Below are positions 1 to 7,703 of a stretch of 64,000 nt of DNA, piece after piece (the first letter of the stretch is position 1; each line of letters opens with the position of its first letter). The DNA is from Comamonas testosteroni TK102 (lineage in GTDB: Bacteria; Pseudomonadota; Gammaproteobacteria; Burkholderiales; Burkholderiaceae_C). The position numbers and the translations under genes are program-made. Under the pieces are notes generated by a model. The model was not told the origin of the DNA. It ran no database searches and saw only the letters and a list, made by a program, of their open reading frames with translations. Where the stretch lies: NCBI RefSeq assembly GCF_000739375.1, contig NZ_CP006704.1, positions 4,712,001 to 4,776,000 on the forward strand. The letters are read 5' to 3'.

Positions 1-1
1 C

Positions 2-331
2 GTGATCGGCATGCCCAAGGCCAGCCTCCTGGCCTTCACCGGCGACACCATCGATGCCGCCAAGGCGCTGTCCTGGGGTCTGGTTGCGGACGTGTTTCCC
101 ACCGACCAGTTGCTGGGCCAGGCACAGGCGCTCGCCCAGCGCATTGCGCTCAACCCGTCGCATGCACTGCGATTAACCAAGCGCCTGCTGCGCGAAGGCC
201 AACATGTGCGCCTTGACACCCTGCTGGAGCTTTCATCGGCCTACCAGGCGCTGTCCCACCATACCGAAGACCACCTTGAAGCCGTCAACGCCTTTCTGGA
301 CAAGCGCCCCGCGCAGTTCACCGGTCGCTGA
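2..331 (+). CDS. Enoyl-CoA hydratase/isomerase, C-terminal part (5' end outside window)
   Basis: The readable 109 residues are the C-terminal third of a crotonase-fold protein. They contain the usual A-x-x-A-x-x-W-G-L-V segment (residues about 19-28) and the closing helical trimerisation domain with the N-P-x-x-A-L-R-x-T-K-R-L-L pattern. Enoyl-CoA hydratases hydrate 2-enoyl-CoA esters in beta-oxidation. The catalytic N-terminal domain lies upstream of the window, so the exact reaction cannot be read. The stop codon overlaps the start of the next gene (TGATG), which suggests translational coupling to the acyl-CoA dehydrogenase. The GTG at position 2 is simply the first in-frame start-like codon in view. 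Confidence 0.85.
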   Translation: MIGMPKASLLAFTGDTIDAAKALSWGLVADVFPTDQLLGQAQALAQRIALNPSHALRLTKRLLREGQHVRLDTLLELSSAYQALSHHTEDHLEAVNAFLDKRPAQFTGR

Positions 332-1485
332 TGGCAAGCCCCCAGAACCAGGACATTTCCATGCGCCCCGTATTCCGAGAAGACCACGAGCAGTTCCGCG
401 AACAGGCCCGCCGCTTCATTGAACGTGAAATCGTGCCCCACCTGCATGCATGGGAGGCCGAGGGTATCGTACCCAAGAGCGTCTGGCTCAAGGCTGGCGA
501 AGCCGGCCTGCTGTGCTCCACCGTGCCCGAAGCCTACGGCGGCGCAGGCGGCGATTTCGGCCATTCCGCAGTGATGATCGAAGAACTCGCGCGGGTCAAC
601 GCCACTGCGGTCGGGTTCACCACGCACTCGGAAATCGTCGCGCCCTACATCGTGGCGTATGGCACAGAAGAGCAGAAACAGCGGTGGCTGCCCAAAATGG
701 TGAGCGGCGAGATGATTGGCGTGATCGCGATGAGCGAGCCCGGCGTGGGCAGCGATCTGCGCAGTATGCGCACCACCGCCGCGCGCGGCAATGACACCTA
801 CATCATTAACGGCCAGAAAACTTTCATCACCAACGGAGGCAACGCGGATCTGGCCGTGACGGCCACCAAGCTGGATCCGGCAGCCAAGGAACTGACGCTG
901 ATCTGCGTTGAAACCGATCGGGCTGGTTTTTCCAAAGGCCGCCGGCTCGAGAAAATCGGCCTCAAAGGCCAGGACACCTCGGAGCTCTTCTTCGACAACG
1001 TCTCGGTTCCGATGACGAACCGGCTTGGCGAAGAAGGCCATGGCTTCAAGTACCTGACCCACCAACTGGCCTGGGAACGCACGATCATCGGCATCCGCGC
1101 GGCCGCATCGATCGACTCGCTCATCGACCAGACGATCCAGTACACCCGCGACCGGAAGGTGTTCGGCAAAACCGTGTTCGACTTCCAGAACACCAAATTC
1201 AAGCTCGCCGAATGCAAGGCCCAGGCCACCATGCTGCGCGTGTTCGTCGACGACTGCCTGGCCAAGGCGATGCGCGGAGAACTCAGCGCGGAAGTCGGTG
1301 CCATGTGCAAGCTCATGGGCTCCGAAATGCAGGGCAAGATTCTGGACGAATTGCTGCAACTGCACGGCGGATACGGCTTCATGAGCGAGTACATGATCAG
1401 CCGCGCCTGGGTCGATGCCCGGGTGGCGCGCATTTACGGCGGCACCAGCGAAATCATGAAAGAAATCATCAGCCGATCGCTCTGA
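331..1485 (+). CDS. Acyl-CoA dehydrogenase
   Basis: This 384-residue protein has the full acyl-CoA dehydrogenase layout: an N-terminal helical domain (R-E-D-H-E-Q-F-R), a middle beta domain with the flavin/substrate motif A-M-S-E-P-G-V-G-S-D (about residues 131-140), and a C-terminal helical domain ending in the family signature R-I-Y-G-G-T-S-E-I-M. It would introduce a 2,3-double bond into an acyl-CoA, passing electrons through FAD to ETF. The E of G-G-T-S-E is not by itself the catalytic base, and chain-length class is not readable. Start 331 overlaps the hydratase stop; ATG at 361 also fits the family N-terminus and is a reasonable alternative. The ferredoxin gene follows 36 bases later. 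Confidence 0.93.
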   Translation: MASPQNQDISMRPVFREDHEQFREQARRFIEREIVPHLHAWEAEGIVPKSVWLKAGEAGLLCSTVPEAYGGAGGDFGHSAVMIEELARVNATAVGFTTHSEIVAPYIVAYGTEEQKQRWLPKMVSGEMIGVIAMSEPGVGSDLRSMRTTAARGNDTYIINGQKTFITNGGNADLAVTATKLDPAAKELTLICVETDRAGFSKGRRLEKIGLKGQDTSELFFDNVSVPMTNRLGEEGHGFKYLTHQLAWERTIIGIRAAASIDSLIDQTIQYTRDRKVFGKTVFDFQNTKFKLAECKAQATMLRVFVDDCLAKAMRGELSAEVGAMCKLMGSEMQGKILDELLQLHGGYGFMSEYMISRAWVDARVARIYGGTSEIMKEIISRSL

Positions 1486-1521
1486 TTGCACTGATTCCGG
1501 GTTCAATTTTAAGGAGATCCC

Positions 1522-1842
1522 ATGCCGCAAATCATCTATGTCACACCCGATGGCAAGCGCACCGTACTGGAGGTTGCCGAAGGCACCAGCGTCATGCAAG
1601 CCGCGCTCGCCAACGGCCTTCCAGGCCTGAATGCCGACTGCGGCGGCGCGTGCCAATGCGCGACCTGCCATGTCTACGTCGAGCAGCCCTGGGCCGAGCA
1701 GTTGAGCTCGATCGACGATACCGAAGATGCCATGCTGGACTGCACGGGCGAGCCCCGCCAGCCCAACAGTCGGCTGTCCTGTCAGTTGATGGTCACCACC
1801 GCACTGGACGGCATGGTGGTGCGGCTGCCCGCCGTGCAGTAA
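1522..1842 (+). CDS. [2Fe-2S] ferredoxin, putidaredoxin/adrenodoxin type
   Basis: A 106-residue ferredoxin with cluster ligands C40-x5-C46-x2-C49 and C87, the spacing of putidaredoxin and adrenodoxin. An additional cysteine at 44 lies inside the cluster loop. Ferredoxins of this class carry electrons from an FAD ferredoxin reductase to class I cytochromes P450. Two P450 genes lie 4-9 kb downstream, and a matching reductase is at 46495-47733. A strong AAGGAGAT ribosome-binding site precedes the ATG by about 5 bases, so the start is well supported. Its position directly after an acyl-CoA dehydrogenase suggests co-transcription with beta-oxidation genes. Confidence 0.95.
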   Translation: MPQIIYVTPDGKRTVLEVAEGTSVMQAALANGLPGLNADCGGACQCATCHVYVEQPWAEQLSSIDDTEDAMLDCTGEPRQPNSRLSCQLMVTTALDGMVVRLPAVQ

Positions 1843-1886
1843 CCCACGCCCCCCGATCAGGGTTCGGTCGCGGCCCAGGCCCCCAC

Positions 1887-3074
1887 ATGAGCGAACCCGT
1901 TGCATCTCCCGGGCGGACCAACCTCGGGATCATCTCCATTGTCTGTTTCAACTTCGCGTCCTATGTCTGCAACGGGCTGCCGCTCGCCGTGCTGCCCGGC
2001 TACGTGCTGAACGGCCTTCACTTGAGTCCGGTGTTTGCCGGGCTGGTGATCGGCTTGCAATACATGGCCACCTTGTTGTCGCGCCCGCTAGCGGGTCAAC
2101 TGGCCGACCGACGGGGTTCCAAACGCGTGGTGCTGTACGGGCTCGTCGGACTGGTTCTCAGCGGGGTTCTGACCAGCCTCGCGATCTTCCTGCAGGCGCC
2201 GCTCTGGCTCGGCACCGGGCTGCTCCTGGCGGGGCGTGTGGTGCTGGGCATGTCTTCCGCGCTGGTATCGACGCCGTGCTGCACCTGGGCCATCGGCCTG
2301 TACGGGACCCAGAACACGGCCCGCGTGATGTCGTGGAACGGCATTGCAGCCTACGGGGGAACCGCGCTGGGCGCACCTCTGGGCGTGCTCGTTCGCGATG
2401 GGACGCACCTGATCGGCATCGGGCTGTGCACCGCCCTGCTCGGCCTTCTGGCCTTGCTGTTCGCCTCCACCCGGCCGGCTGCGCCCATCCTGTCGGGGAT
2501 CCGGCAACCCTTCCACCATGTGTTCCTGGCGGTCATGCCCAACGGTATCGCCATGGCCTGCAGTTCCGTGGGATTTGGCGGTCTCACAGCCTTCATCGCC
2601 CTCTATTTCAACAGCCTCGGGTGGGACAACGCCGCCTACTGCCTGAGCAGTTTCGGTGGGGCGTTCATCATCGCCCGACTGGTGTCCCCCAACTTGCTGC
2701 CGCGGTTCGGCGGCTACCAGGTGGTGGCGGTGTGTTTACTCATCCAGAGCCTGGGCTTGCTGCTGATATGGCAGGCACCCTCCCCCGAGCTGGCGATGCT
2801 CGGTGCAGGGCTGACCGGCATCGGCGTGTCCTGGGTCTACCCGGGTCTGGGGCTGGAAACCCTGGAACGCACACCACCTGCCAACCGAGGCGCGGCGCTC
2901 AGTGCCCTGTCGCTGTTCTTCGATCTGGCGGTGGGCCTGGCCGGGCCTTTGATGGGCTTGATCGCCTCGGGCTTGGGGTACGCCGAGGTGTTTCTCGCCT
3001 CGGGGCTGTTGAGCATCGCCGGTTTTCTGCTAGTCATGCGCCTTCACCGGGCGGCCCACCGTTCCAGCGCCTAA
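1887..3074 (+). CDS. MFS transporter (1)
   Basis: A 395-residue major facilitator protein with about 12 hydrophobic segments. The cytoplasmic loop between segments 2 and 3 carries the MFS motif G-Q-L-A-D-R-R-G-S-K-R (residues about 71-81). The reading frame is open far upstream, but homology and hydrophobicity begin at the ATG at 1887 (MSEPVAS...), 44 bases after the ferredoxin stop. It probably moves a pathway substrate or product across the inner membrane; direction and ligand cannot be read. Its internal region near 2100 is dense in antisense open frames, a GC artefact rather than genes. Confidence 0.88.
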   Translation: MSEPVASPGRTNLGIISIVCFNFASYVCNGLPLAVLPGYVLNGLHLSPVFAGLVIGLQYMATLLSRPLAGQLADRRGSKRVVLYGLVGLVLSGVLTSLAIFLQAPLWLGTGLLLAGRVVLGMSSALVSTPCCTWAIGLYGTQNTARVMSWNGIAAYGGTALGAPLGVLVRDGTHLIGIGLCTALLGLLALLFASTRPAAPILSGIRQPFHHVFLAVMPNGIAMACSSVGFGGLTAFIALYFNSLGWDNAAYCLSSFGGAFIIARLVSPNLLPRFGGYQVVAVCLLIQSLGLLLIWQAPSPELAMLGAGLTGIGVSWVYPGLGLETLERTPPANRGAALSALSLFFDLAVGLAGPLMGLIASGLGYAEVFLASGLLSIAGFLLVMRLHRAAHRSSA

Positions 3075-3130
3075 AGGCACTCCACCCGATCAACCGTGTG
3101 TCATAACCGGCAAGAGCCAAGGAGCCTGAG

Positions 3131-3544
3131 ATGATCCAACGACCCGACCATTTCACCATCGTCACCGACCAGTTGGAAGCCACCCGCGCCTTCTATGTGG
3201 ACCTGCTGGGCATGCGCACAGGTCCAAGGCCTCCGTTCCCGGTGCCGGGACTGTGGCTTTATGTTCAGGACCGTCCCGTTCTGCACGTGGTGGAGGTGAA
3301 TCAGATGCCCATGCCAAGGCGGGGTGCACTCGACCACATGGCGTATTGGGCAGAGGGGCTGACAGACACCATCGCCAGCTTGCGTTCGCACAGCGTAAAC
3401 CTGCGTCTGATCCGTTCGCCAGGCGCCATCAGGACATGGCAGTTGTTTTTTAACGACCCGAACGGCATTGAAGTTGAACTGGATTTTTCGGAGACCGAAA
3501 CGCCTCCCGAAGACTGGAGATCGCTCTCCGGCCGTGTGTCCTAA
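3131..3544 (+). CDS. VOC/glyoxalase-family protein, single domain
   Basis: A 137-residue protein of the vicinal oxygen chelate fold, with the beta-alpha-beta-beta-beta repeat visible twice. It has a D-H-F-T-I-V opening strand, R-A-F-Y-V-D-L-L-G-M, a central H in L-D-H-M-A-Y-W, and the closing D-P-N-G-I-E-V-E-L strand. The histidines and glutamate are in the positions used for metal binding in glyoxalase I and extradiol dioxygenases. The reaction is not identifiable; isomerase, epimerase (methylmalonyl-CoA epimerase-like) or ring-cleavage roles remain possible. An AAGGAG-like site sits upstream (about 3118-3124). It converges with, and overlaps by four bases, the SDR gene on the other strand. 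Confidence 0.85.
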   Translation: MIQRPDHFTIVTDQLEATRAFYVDLLGMRTGPRPPFPVPGLWLYVQDRPVLHVVEVNQMPMPRRGALDHMAYWAEGLTDTIASLRSHSVNLRLIRSPGAIRTWQLFFNDPNGIEVELDFSETETPPEDWRSLSGRVS

Positions 3545-4320
3545 ATCAAGCCTTCGTAGCTGCCGCCATCGATCTGGAGGTTCTGGCCGCTGATGTAGCC
3601 GGCCTGCGCCGAACACAAGAAGGCGCAGGCATCCGCCAGTTCTTCGGGTCGGCCAAAACGTCTGGCGGCGACCGGCTTGAGCAATTCGGCACGGGCCTGC
3701 TCAAGCGTGATATGCCGGCGCTGGGCCAGTTGCCCAGTCATGTACTGAATCCGGTCGGTCTCGATGCGTTCGGGCAGCAGGTTGTTGATGGTGACGTTGT
3801 CACGCACCACTTCGGTGGACATCGCTTTCGAGAAGGCTGTCAGGCCCGCGCGCGAGGCGGTTGAAAGACCGAGCATCAATTTGGGGGACTTCACCATCGC
3901 CGAGGTGATGTTGACGATGCGCCCGAAGCGGCGCTCTCTCATCCCGGGTACCACCGCCTGGATCAGTAGAATGCCACTCAGCATATTGCTCTCGACGGCC
4001 GCGATCCAGGTGGCGTGGTCCCATTGCCCGGCTTCGCCTGGCGCCGGGCCGCCATTGTTGGTCACCAGGATGTCGGGGGCGGGACAGGCGGCCAGCAGCG
4101 CAGCCCGCCCCGCATCGGTGCCGACATCCGCCACGACGGCGACCGGAGGCCGCCCCGACGCCGCCGCGATCTCCGCAGCGGCCGCATGCAGCGCCTGCGC
4201 ATTGCGGCCATTGATGACCACCATGCAACCTTCGCGCGCGAGCGCCAGGGCGCAGGCCTTCCCGAGTCCTCTCGAAGAAGCGCAAATAATGGCCTGGCGG
4301 CCAGCGATACCCAGATCCAT
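3541..4320 (-). CDS. SDR-family oxidoreductase (1)
   Basis: A 259-residue classical-size short-chain dehydrogenase. The nucleotide-binding motif is atypical: instead of T-G-x3-G-x-G it reads C-A-S-S-R-G-L-G (about residues 13-20), as in FabG-like 'SRGLG' SDRs. The N-N-G-G segment replaces N-N-A-G, and the catalytic region reads I-T-S-A... with no clear Y-x3-K tyrosine: S-T-A-S-R-A-G-L stands where Y-S-A-S-K-A is expected. Loss of the tyrosine and lysine is worth noting, although the S-R-A form is known in a subgroup of this family. It ends with the usual I-D-G-G-S-Y. It lies 10 bases downstream of the Bug receptor gene in a (-) operon with P450. Confidence 0.87.
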   Translation of the reverse strand: MDLGIAGRQAIICASSRGLGKACALALAREGCMVVINGRNAQALHAAAAEIAAASGRPPVAVVADVGTDAGRAALLAACPAPDILVTNNGGPAPGEAGQWDHATWIAAVESNMLSGILLIQAVVPGMRERRFGRIVNITSAMVKSPKLMLGLSTASRAGLTAFSKAMSTEVVRDNVTINNLLPERIETDRIQYMTGQLAQRRHITLEQARAELLKPVAARRFGRPEELADACAFLCSAQAGYISGQNLQIDGGSYEGLI

Positions 4321-4330
4321 GGGACACTGC

Positions 4331-5317
4331 CTATTCGAGCTTGCCCATGCGCCGAACCGCCTGATTCAGGCGTGCAGCATCTTGATCCCAGAATGTCCGG
4401 AACTCGTCCGCGTCGAGGTAGGCGGGACTCCCCTCCGCCCTGAGCAGCGCCTGTTTGAATTCGGAGTTCTCGGCGGCGATGCGAAACGCGGATTGCAGCC
4501 GCTCCATCACGTTCGGCGGCGTGTCAAAGGGGACGAAGGCCCCCGTCCAGGGCAGCACGCCCACATTCAGCCCCGAGGCCCCGGTGCTTGGAGCGAAAGG
4601 GAACTGTGGCCACGCCTCAGCCCCCACGGTGGCCAGGATGCGCAGCTTGCCCACCCGGACATGGGACGCGATCGAGGAACGCGGCAGCATCGTGAAATCG
4701 ACCTGGCCGCCAAGCAGTCCCACCATCAGAGGCGCACCTCCCGCATAGGGAATGTGGTTGAACTTGAGCTGGGCTTCATGGGCGAAGATCTCCACCGGCA
4801 TGTGCACGGTGCCATAGTTCCCGGACGAGCCGTAGCTCATCTCGCTGGGCCTCGTGCGCGCACGGCCAATCAGGTCGCTCAAGGTTTTCAAAGGGCTATC
4901 GGCCCGCACGACGATAGCCAACGGATCGGTGCTGATGCGCGCCACCGGCTTGAGTTGGCTCAGGAGGAATGCCGGCTTTTGCTGGTTGACTCGCGCTTGC
5001 TCAGGCAAGGTTGACAAGCTCGACAGCGTGAAGAGGATCGAATAGCCGTCAGGCTTGGCGCCGGCGACGGCAGCCGCGCCTATCGCACCGGCCGCGCCCG
5101 CGCGGTTCTGAACCACCACGGGCTGGCCAAGCGCCCCCTCCAGCGACGGCGCGAGCTGCCGCGCCACGCTGTCGGCAAGGCCTCCGGGCGGAAAAGGCAC
5201 TATCAGGTTCACGGGCCGGCTCGGAAAGACATCCTGGGCAGCGAGAAGATTGGAAGCGATGCCGGCAGCACCCGCGAGCAGCCAGCGTCGGCGAGTCATC
5301 TGGAGCGCATTTTTCAT
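4331..5317 (-). CDS. Bug/TctC-family periplasmic solute-binding receptor (1)
   Basis: A 328-residue tripartite-tricarboxylate (Bug) receptor. The N-terminus M-K-N-A-L-Q-M-T-R-R-R-W-L-L-A-G-A-A is a twin-arginine or Sec-like signal peptide. The mature domain starts with the family hallmark P-S-R-P-V-N-L-I-V-P-F-P-P-G-G, followed by the V-V-x-N-R-A-G-A-A-G loop that contacts the ligand carboxylate. I chose the ATG at 5317 because the upstream in-frame extension lies inside the P450 gene. Bug proteins bind carboxylated ligands for uptake or sensing. No TctAB membrane partners are present, which is common for orphan Bug receptors. It sits 10 bases behind the P450 stop. Confidence 0.92.
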   Translation of the reverse strand: MKNALQMTRRRWLLAGAAGIASNLLAAQDVFPSRPVNLIVPFPPGGLADSVARQLAPSLEGALGQPVVVQNRAGAAGAIGAAAVAGAKPDGYSILFTLSSLSTLPEQARVNQQKPAFLLSQLKPVARISTDPLAIVVRADSPLKTLSDLIGRARTRPSEMSYGSSGNYGTVHMPVEIFAHEAQLKFNHIPYAGGAPLMVGLLGGQVDFTMLPRSSIASHVRVGKLRILATVGAEAWPQFPFAPSTGASGLNVGVLPWTGAFVPFDTPPNVMERLQSAFRIAAENSEFKQALLRAEGSPAYLDADEFRTFWDQDAARLNQAVRRMGKLE

Positions 5318-5327
5318 GAGAGCGGCT

Positions 5328-6611
5328 TCAGTCCCAGACCACATGCACTTCATGGGGGCCGCGCAACTGGGCACCGGAGATCCGGGGAGCGGGCTTTGCG
5401 GGGTCCAGGCGCAGGTTGGGCAACAGATCCAGCACGGCATTGAGCGCCACCTGCATCTCGGTCTTTGCGATGAACTGACCAATGCACATGTGCGGGCCGA
5501 AACCGAACCCAAACGAGGGCTTTGCCTTGCGATCAATGTCGAACCGGTCGGCATGCTCGAACGTCTCCTCATCACGATTGGCCGACATCACGATCGCCTG
5601 CACCATCGCACCCTTGGGGATGTGCACACCGTCGATCTCCAGATCCTTGGCTGCCTGGCGTACCTTGAATGTCGCGACGGGCTCGTATCGCACCGTTTCG
5701 TCGATCGCCTTGCCAACCAGTGCGCGATCATTGCGCACGCGATCCAACAGTTCAGGCCGCTCCAACAGCAATACCAGCAGCGAACCGAACGTGCGGGTGG
5801 TGGTCTCGCCAGCGGCCGGCAGCAGCGAGCGCACGAACGTCGTGATCTCATGGTCGTTCAACTGGCGGCCTTCGTACTCGGCGCGAATCAGCCTGCTGAT
5901 CAGATCCTCCCCCGTCGCGCCTTCGGCCCGCACTTGAACCACCGCTTCCATGACTGCGTCATAGAGCATCCTGGCGGCCTCCATGGCCGCCTCGCGCGCC
6001 CGGACAGCCTTTTCCGGATCGACCTGGGGCCCCGCGAGGATGGCCAGGGCCCAGGCCGCAACCTGGTTGATGCGTTGCGGATCATTTTCCGGAAAACCGA
6101 TCAATGAATAGATCAGGCGGATGGGAAAGTGCAGCGCGAAGTCCATCAGGTCTGCGCGCTTGCTGGCTGCCAAAGGCAGCAGATATTCATTGCGAATGAT
6201 GGCGTCCATCTTCGGCTTCCACCGGTTGACCACATCGGGCATGAACACCGGCTGCAGCAGCGCCCGCGCCCGGCGGTGTTCCTCCCCGTCCATTCCGGTC
6301 AGGATCAAGCCGTCAAAAAACGCGCCCAGGCCTTCCGCGATGAAGCCGCTGGTGAACCGAGTCGCATCCCGAATCACTGCCATCACGTCGCGGTACTTGA
6401 AGACAGTGAACGTCGGGCGGTTCGCATCTTGTCCCGCGATATTGGGCACACCTAGCCCGGCCATGAAGTTTTCCGCCACCACGGGGGAATCCCGGCGCAT
6501 GGCAGCGTAGACCGCATGGAGATCAACGTCGGAGCCACGGTAGTTGTCCGCGACACCCGCGAATGCCCGTTCAAGGGATGAGGCGCTGGTGCTGGTGCTG
6601 GTGCTGGTCAT
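5328..6611 (-). CDS. Cytochrome P450 (1)
   Basis: A 427-residue soluble bacterial P450. The I-helix reads L-P-A-A-G-E-T-T-T-R, so the oxygen-activating acid is Glu rather than the common Asp. The ExxR motif is E-T-V-R, and the haem loop F-G-F-G-F-G-P-H-M-C-I-G places the axial thiolate at C376. The start at 6611 (M-T-S-T-S-T...) follows a strong AAGGAGAT site, excluding the longer frame. It is a clear paralogue of the P450 at 9324-10613. It would use the ferredoxin at 1.5 kb and the reductase at 46.5 kb. It heads a (-) operon with a Bug receptor and an SDR, and is divergent from a TetR gene. Confidence 0.95.
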   Translation of the reverse strand: MTSTSTSTSASSLERAFAGVADNYRGSDVDLHAVYAAMRRDSPVVAENFMAGLGVPNIAGQDANRPTFTVFKYRDVMAVIRDATRFTSGFIAEGLGAFFDGLILTGMDGEEHRRARALLQPVFMPDVVNRWKPKMDAIIRNEYLLPLAASKRADLMDFALHFPIRLIYSLIGFPENDPQRINQVAAWALAILAGPQVDPEKAVRAREAAMEAARMLYDAVMEAVVQVRAEGATGEDLISRLIRAEYEGRQLNDHEITTFVRSLLPAAGETTTRTFGSLLVLLLERPELLDRVRNDRALVGKAIDETVRYEPVATFKVRQAAKDLEIDGVHIPKGAMVQAIVMSANRDEETFEHADRFDIDRKAKPSFGFGFGPHMCIGQFIAKTEMQVALNAVLDLLPNLRLDPAKPAPRISGAQLRGPHEVHVVWD

Positions 6612-6717
6612 CGCAGATCTCCTTCGCAACCCTTGCATGGTGCTCGAATATTTTAGACATTTTTCCAGATTGTGCATCACTTAACACAGATCAATTAGCT
6701 CACAAACCCGAAAATGT

Positions 6718-6748
6718 ACATAGTAAACACCTATGTCACTTCGAAGTG
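6718..6748. promoter_or_regulatory. Nested inverted repeats between P450 and TetR genes (candidate operator)
   Basis: The 159-base divergent spacer holds a perfect 12-bp palindrome, CACTTCGAAGTG (6737-6748), directly abutting an inverted repeat ACATAG-N7-CTATGT (6718-6736). The surrounding DNA is AT-rich compared with the genes. A TetR-type repressor encoded next door commonly binds such sites between itself and its target, so repression of the P450 operon and autoregulation are a reasonable inference. Confidence 0.5.
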
Positions 6749-6770
6749 TATATGAGCACAATAAGCAAAA

Positions 6771-7674
6771 ATGTTCAATTTTTCTATGAGCAACCACGCC
6801 CCAATACCGCCTCTTGCTGGGGCCCGTCATCCAAAGAGCCAAGGAGTCGGCGCAAGCACGGACCGCGTGGCCGGGGCGGCGATGCGGGTTGACAAAACCC
6901 TCTCAGATGGCAGGCACCTCGGTGAGTGCGCTGTAGGCCGCCCGATCGCGGACGCGCATCTGTCTCCGATCGAACCCACAGTGGATCAACATTCCTTGGG
7001 CGATCACCGCCGCCGCGTGGCACGTGAGCGGCGCGAGCGCATGCGCGAGCGCCTGATTGCAGCAACCATGGACGCTTATCGCAAGAGCGCGGGAAAGCGC
7101 CGCCCCGTGATCGATGACGTGATCCGTGCGGCCGATGTCTCCCGCGGCACTTTCTATAAATACTTCGACACGCTGGACGAAGTTCTTACGGAGATCGGAC
7201 GCACCACAGCGAGCGAAATGCTGCAGAGTTTCGAACGCCTGTTCGAACCCCTTGGATGACGGGGCAGTGATGCTCGCCACGGGCCCGTTGATGGCGCTCG
7301 CCCGTGCGGCAATGGACCCTGCCCACGGCGCCATTGTTTCGCATGCGGACTTGGTCGACCGCATCAACGGCGACGATCCGCGCCGCCAATTGGCTTTCCG
7401 CAGTCTGAACTATGGGCGCGAGCAAGGCGTCTTCCAGTTCGACTCGATCGAGGCCGCCTTCGATCTGGTGATAGGCACCAGTGTCGAAGGCGCTCGGCGC
7501 ATCTCCCGTACAGGACAGCTCAACGGGGCCTGCATCCGCGAGACCGTGGTCATGATCCTGCTCGGCCTGGGCATGAAGCTCCCGGCGGCCCGGATCGCCG
7601 TGGCCATCGCTTGGCAGCGGCTCCAGGATGCGTCCGAACACCTGCACTGGTGGAAGCCAGTCACTCCCGTCTAA
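6771..7674 (+). pseudogene. TetR/AcrR-family regulator, split by a +1 frameshift
   Basis: The first frame (to 7259) gives a TetR helix-turn-helix: V-I-D-D-V-I-R-A-A-D-V-S-R-G-T-F-Y-K-Y-F, a near-perfect DNA-recognition region. It stops soon after F-E-R-L-F-E-P. The ligand-binding domain continues in the next frame (L-D-D-G-A-V-M-L-A-T ... to 7674). Dropping one C from the CCCC run at 7248-7251 joins them into a single product of about 300 residues, and the whole span is 904 bases, one more than a multiple of three. It may therefore be a real mutation or a sequencing error. The true start is uncertain (ATG 6771, 6786 or 6882). It is divergent from P450 (1) and just upstream of the FAD/P450 operon, which it probably controls. 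Confidence 0.8.
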
Positions 7675-7703
7675 GCCCGACCTCTTCTTCTCCAGGAATC
7701 TGT

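Noticed and set aside
241..1905. Antisense open frame of 554 codons opposite acyl-CoA dehydrogenase and ferredoxin
   Set aside because: It mirrors real genes with strong motifs on the other strand, begins inside them, and has no recognisable protein pattern. Long antisense frames are expected in high-GC DNA.
6771..7674. Programmed frameshifting in the TetR gene
   Set aside because: The junction has only a four-C run, no slippery heptamer or stop-linked signal, so a single-base indel or error is more likely.
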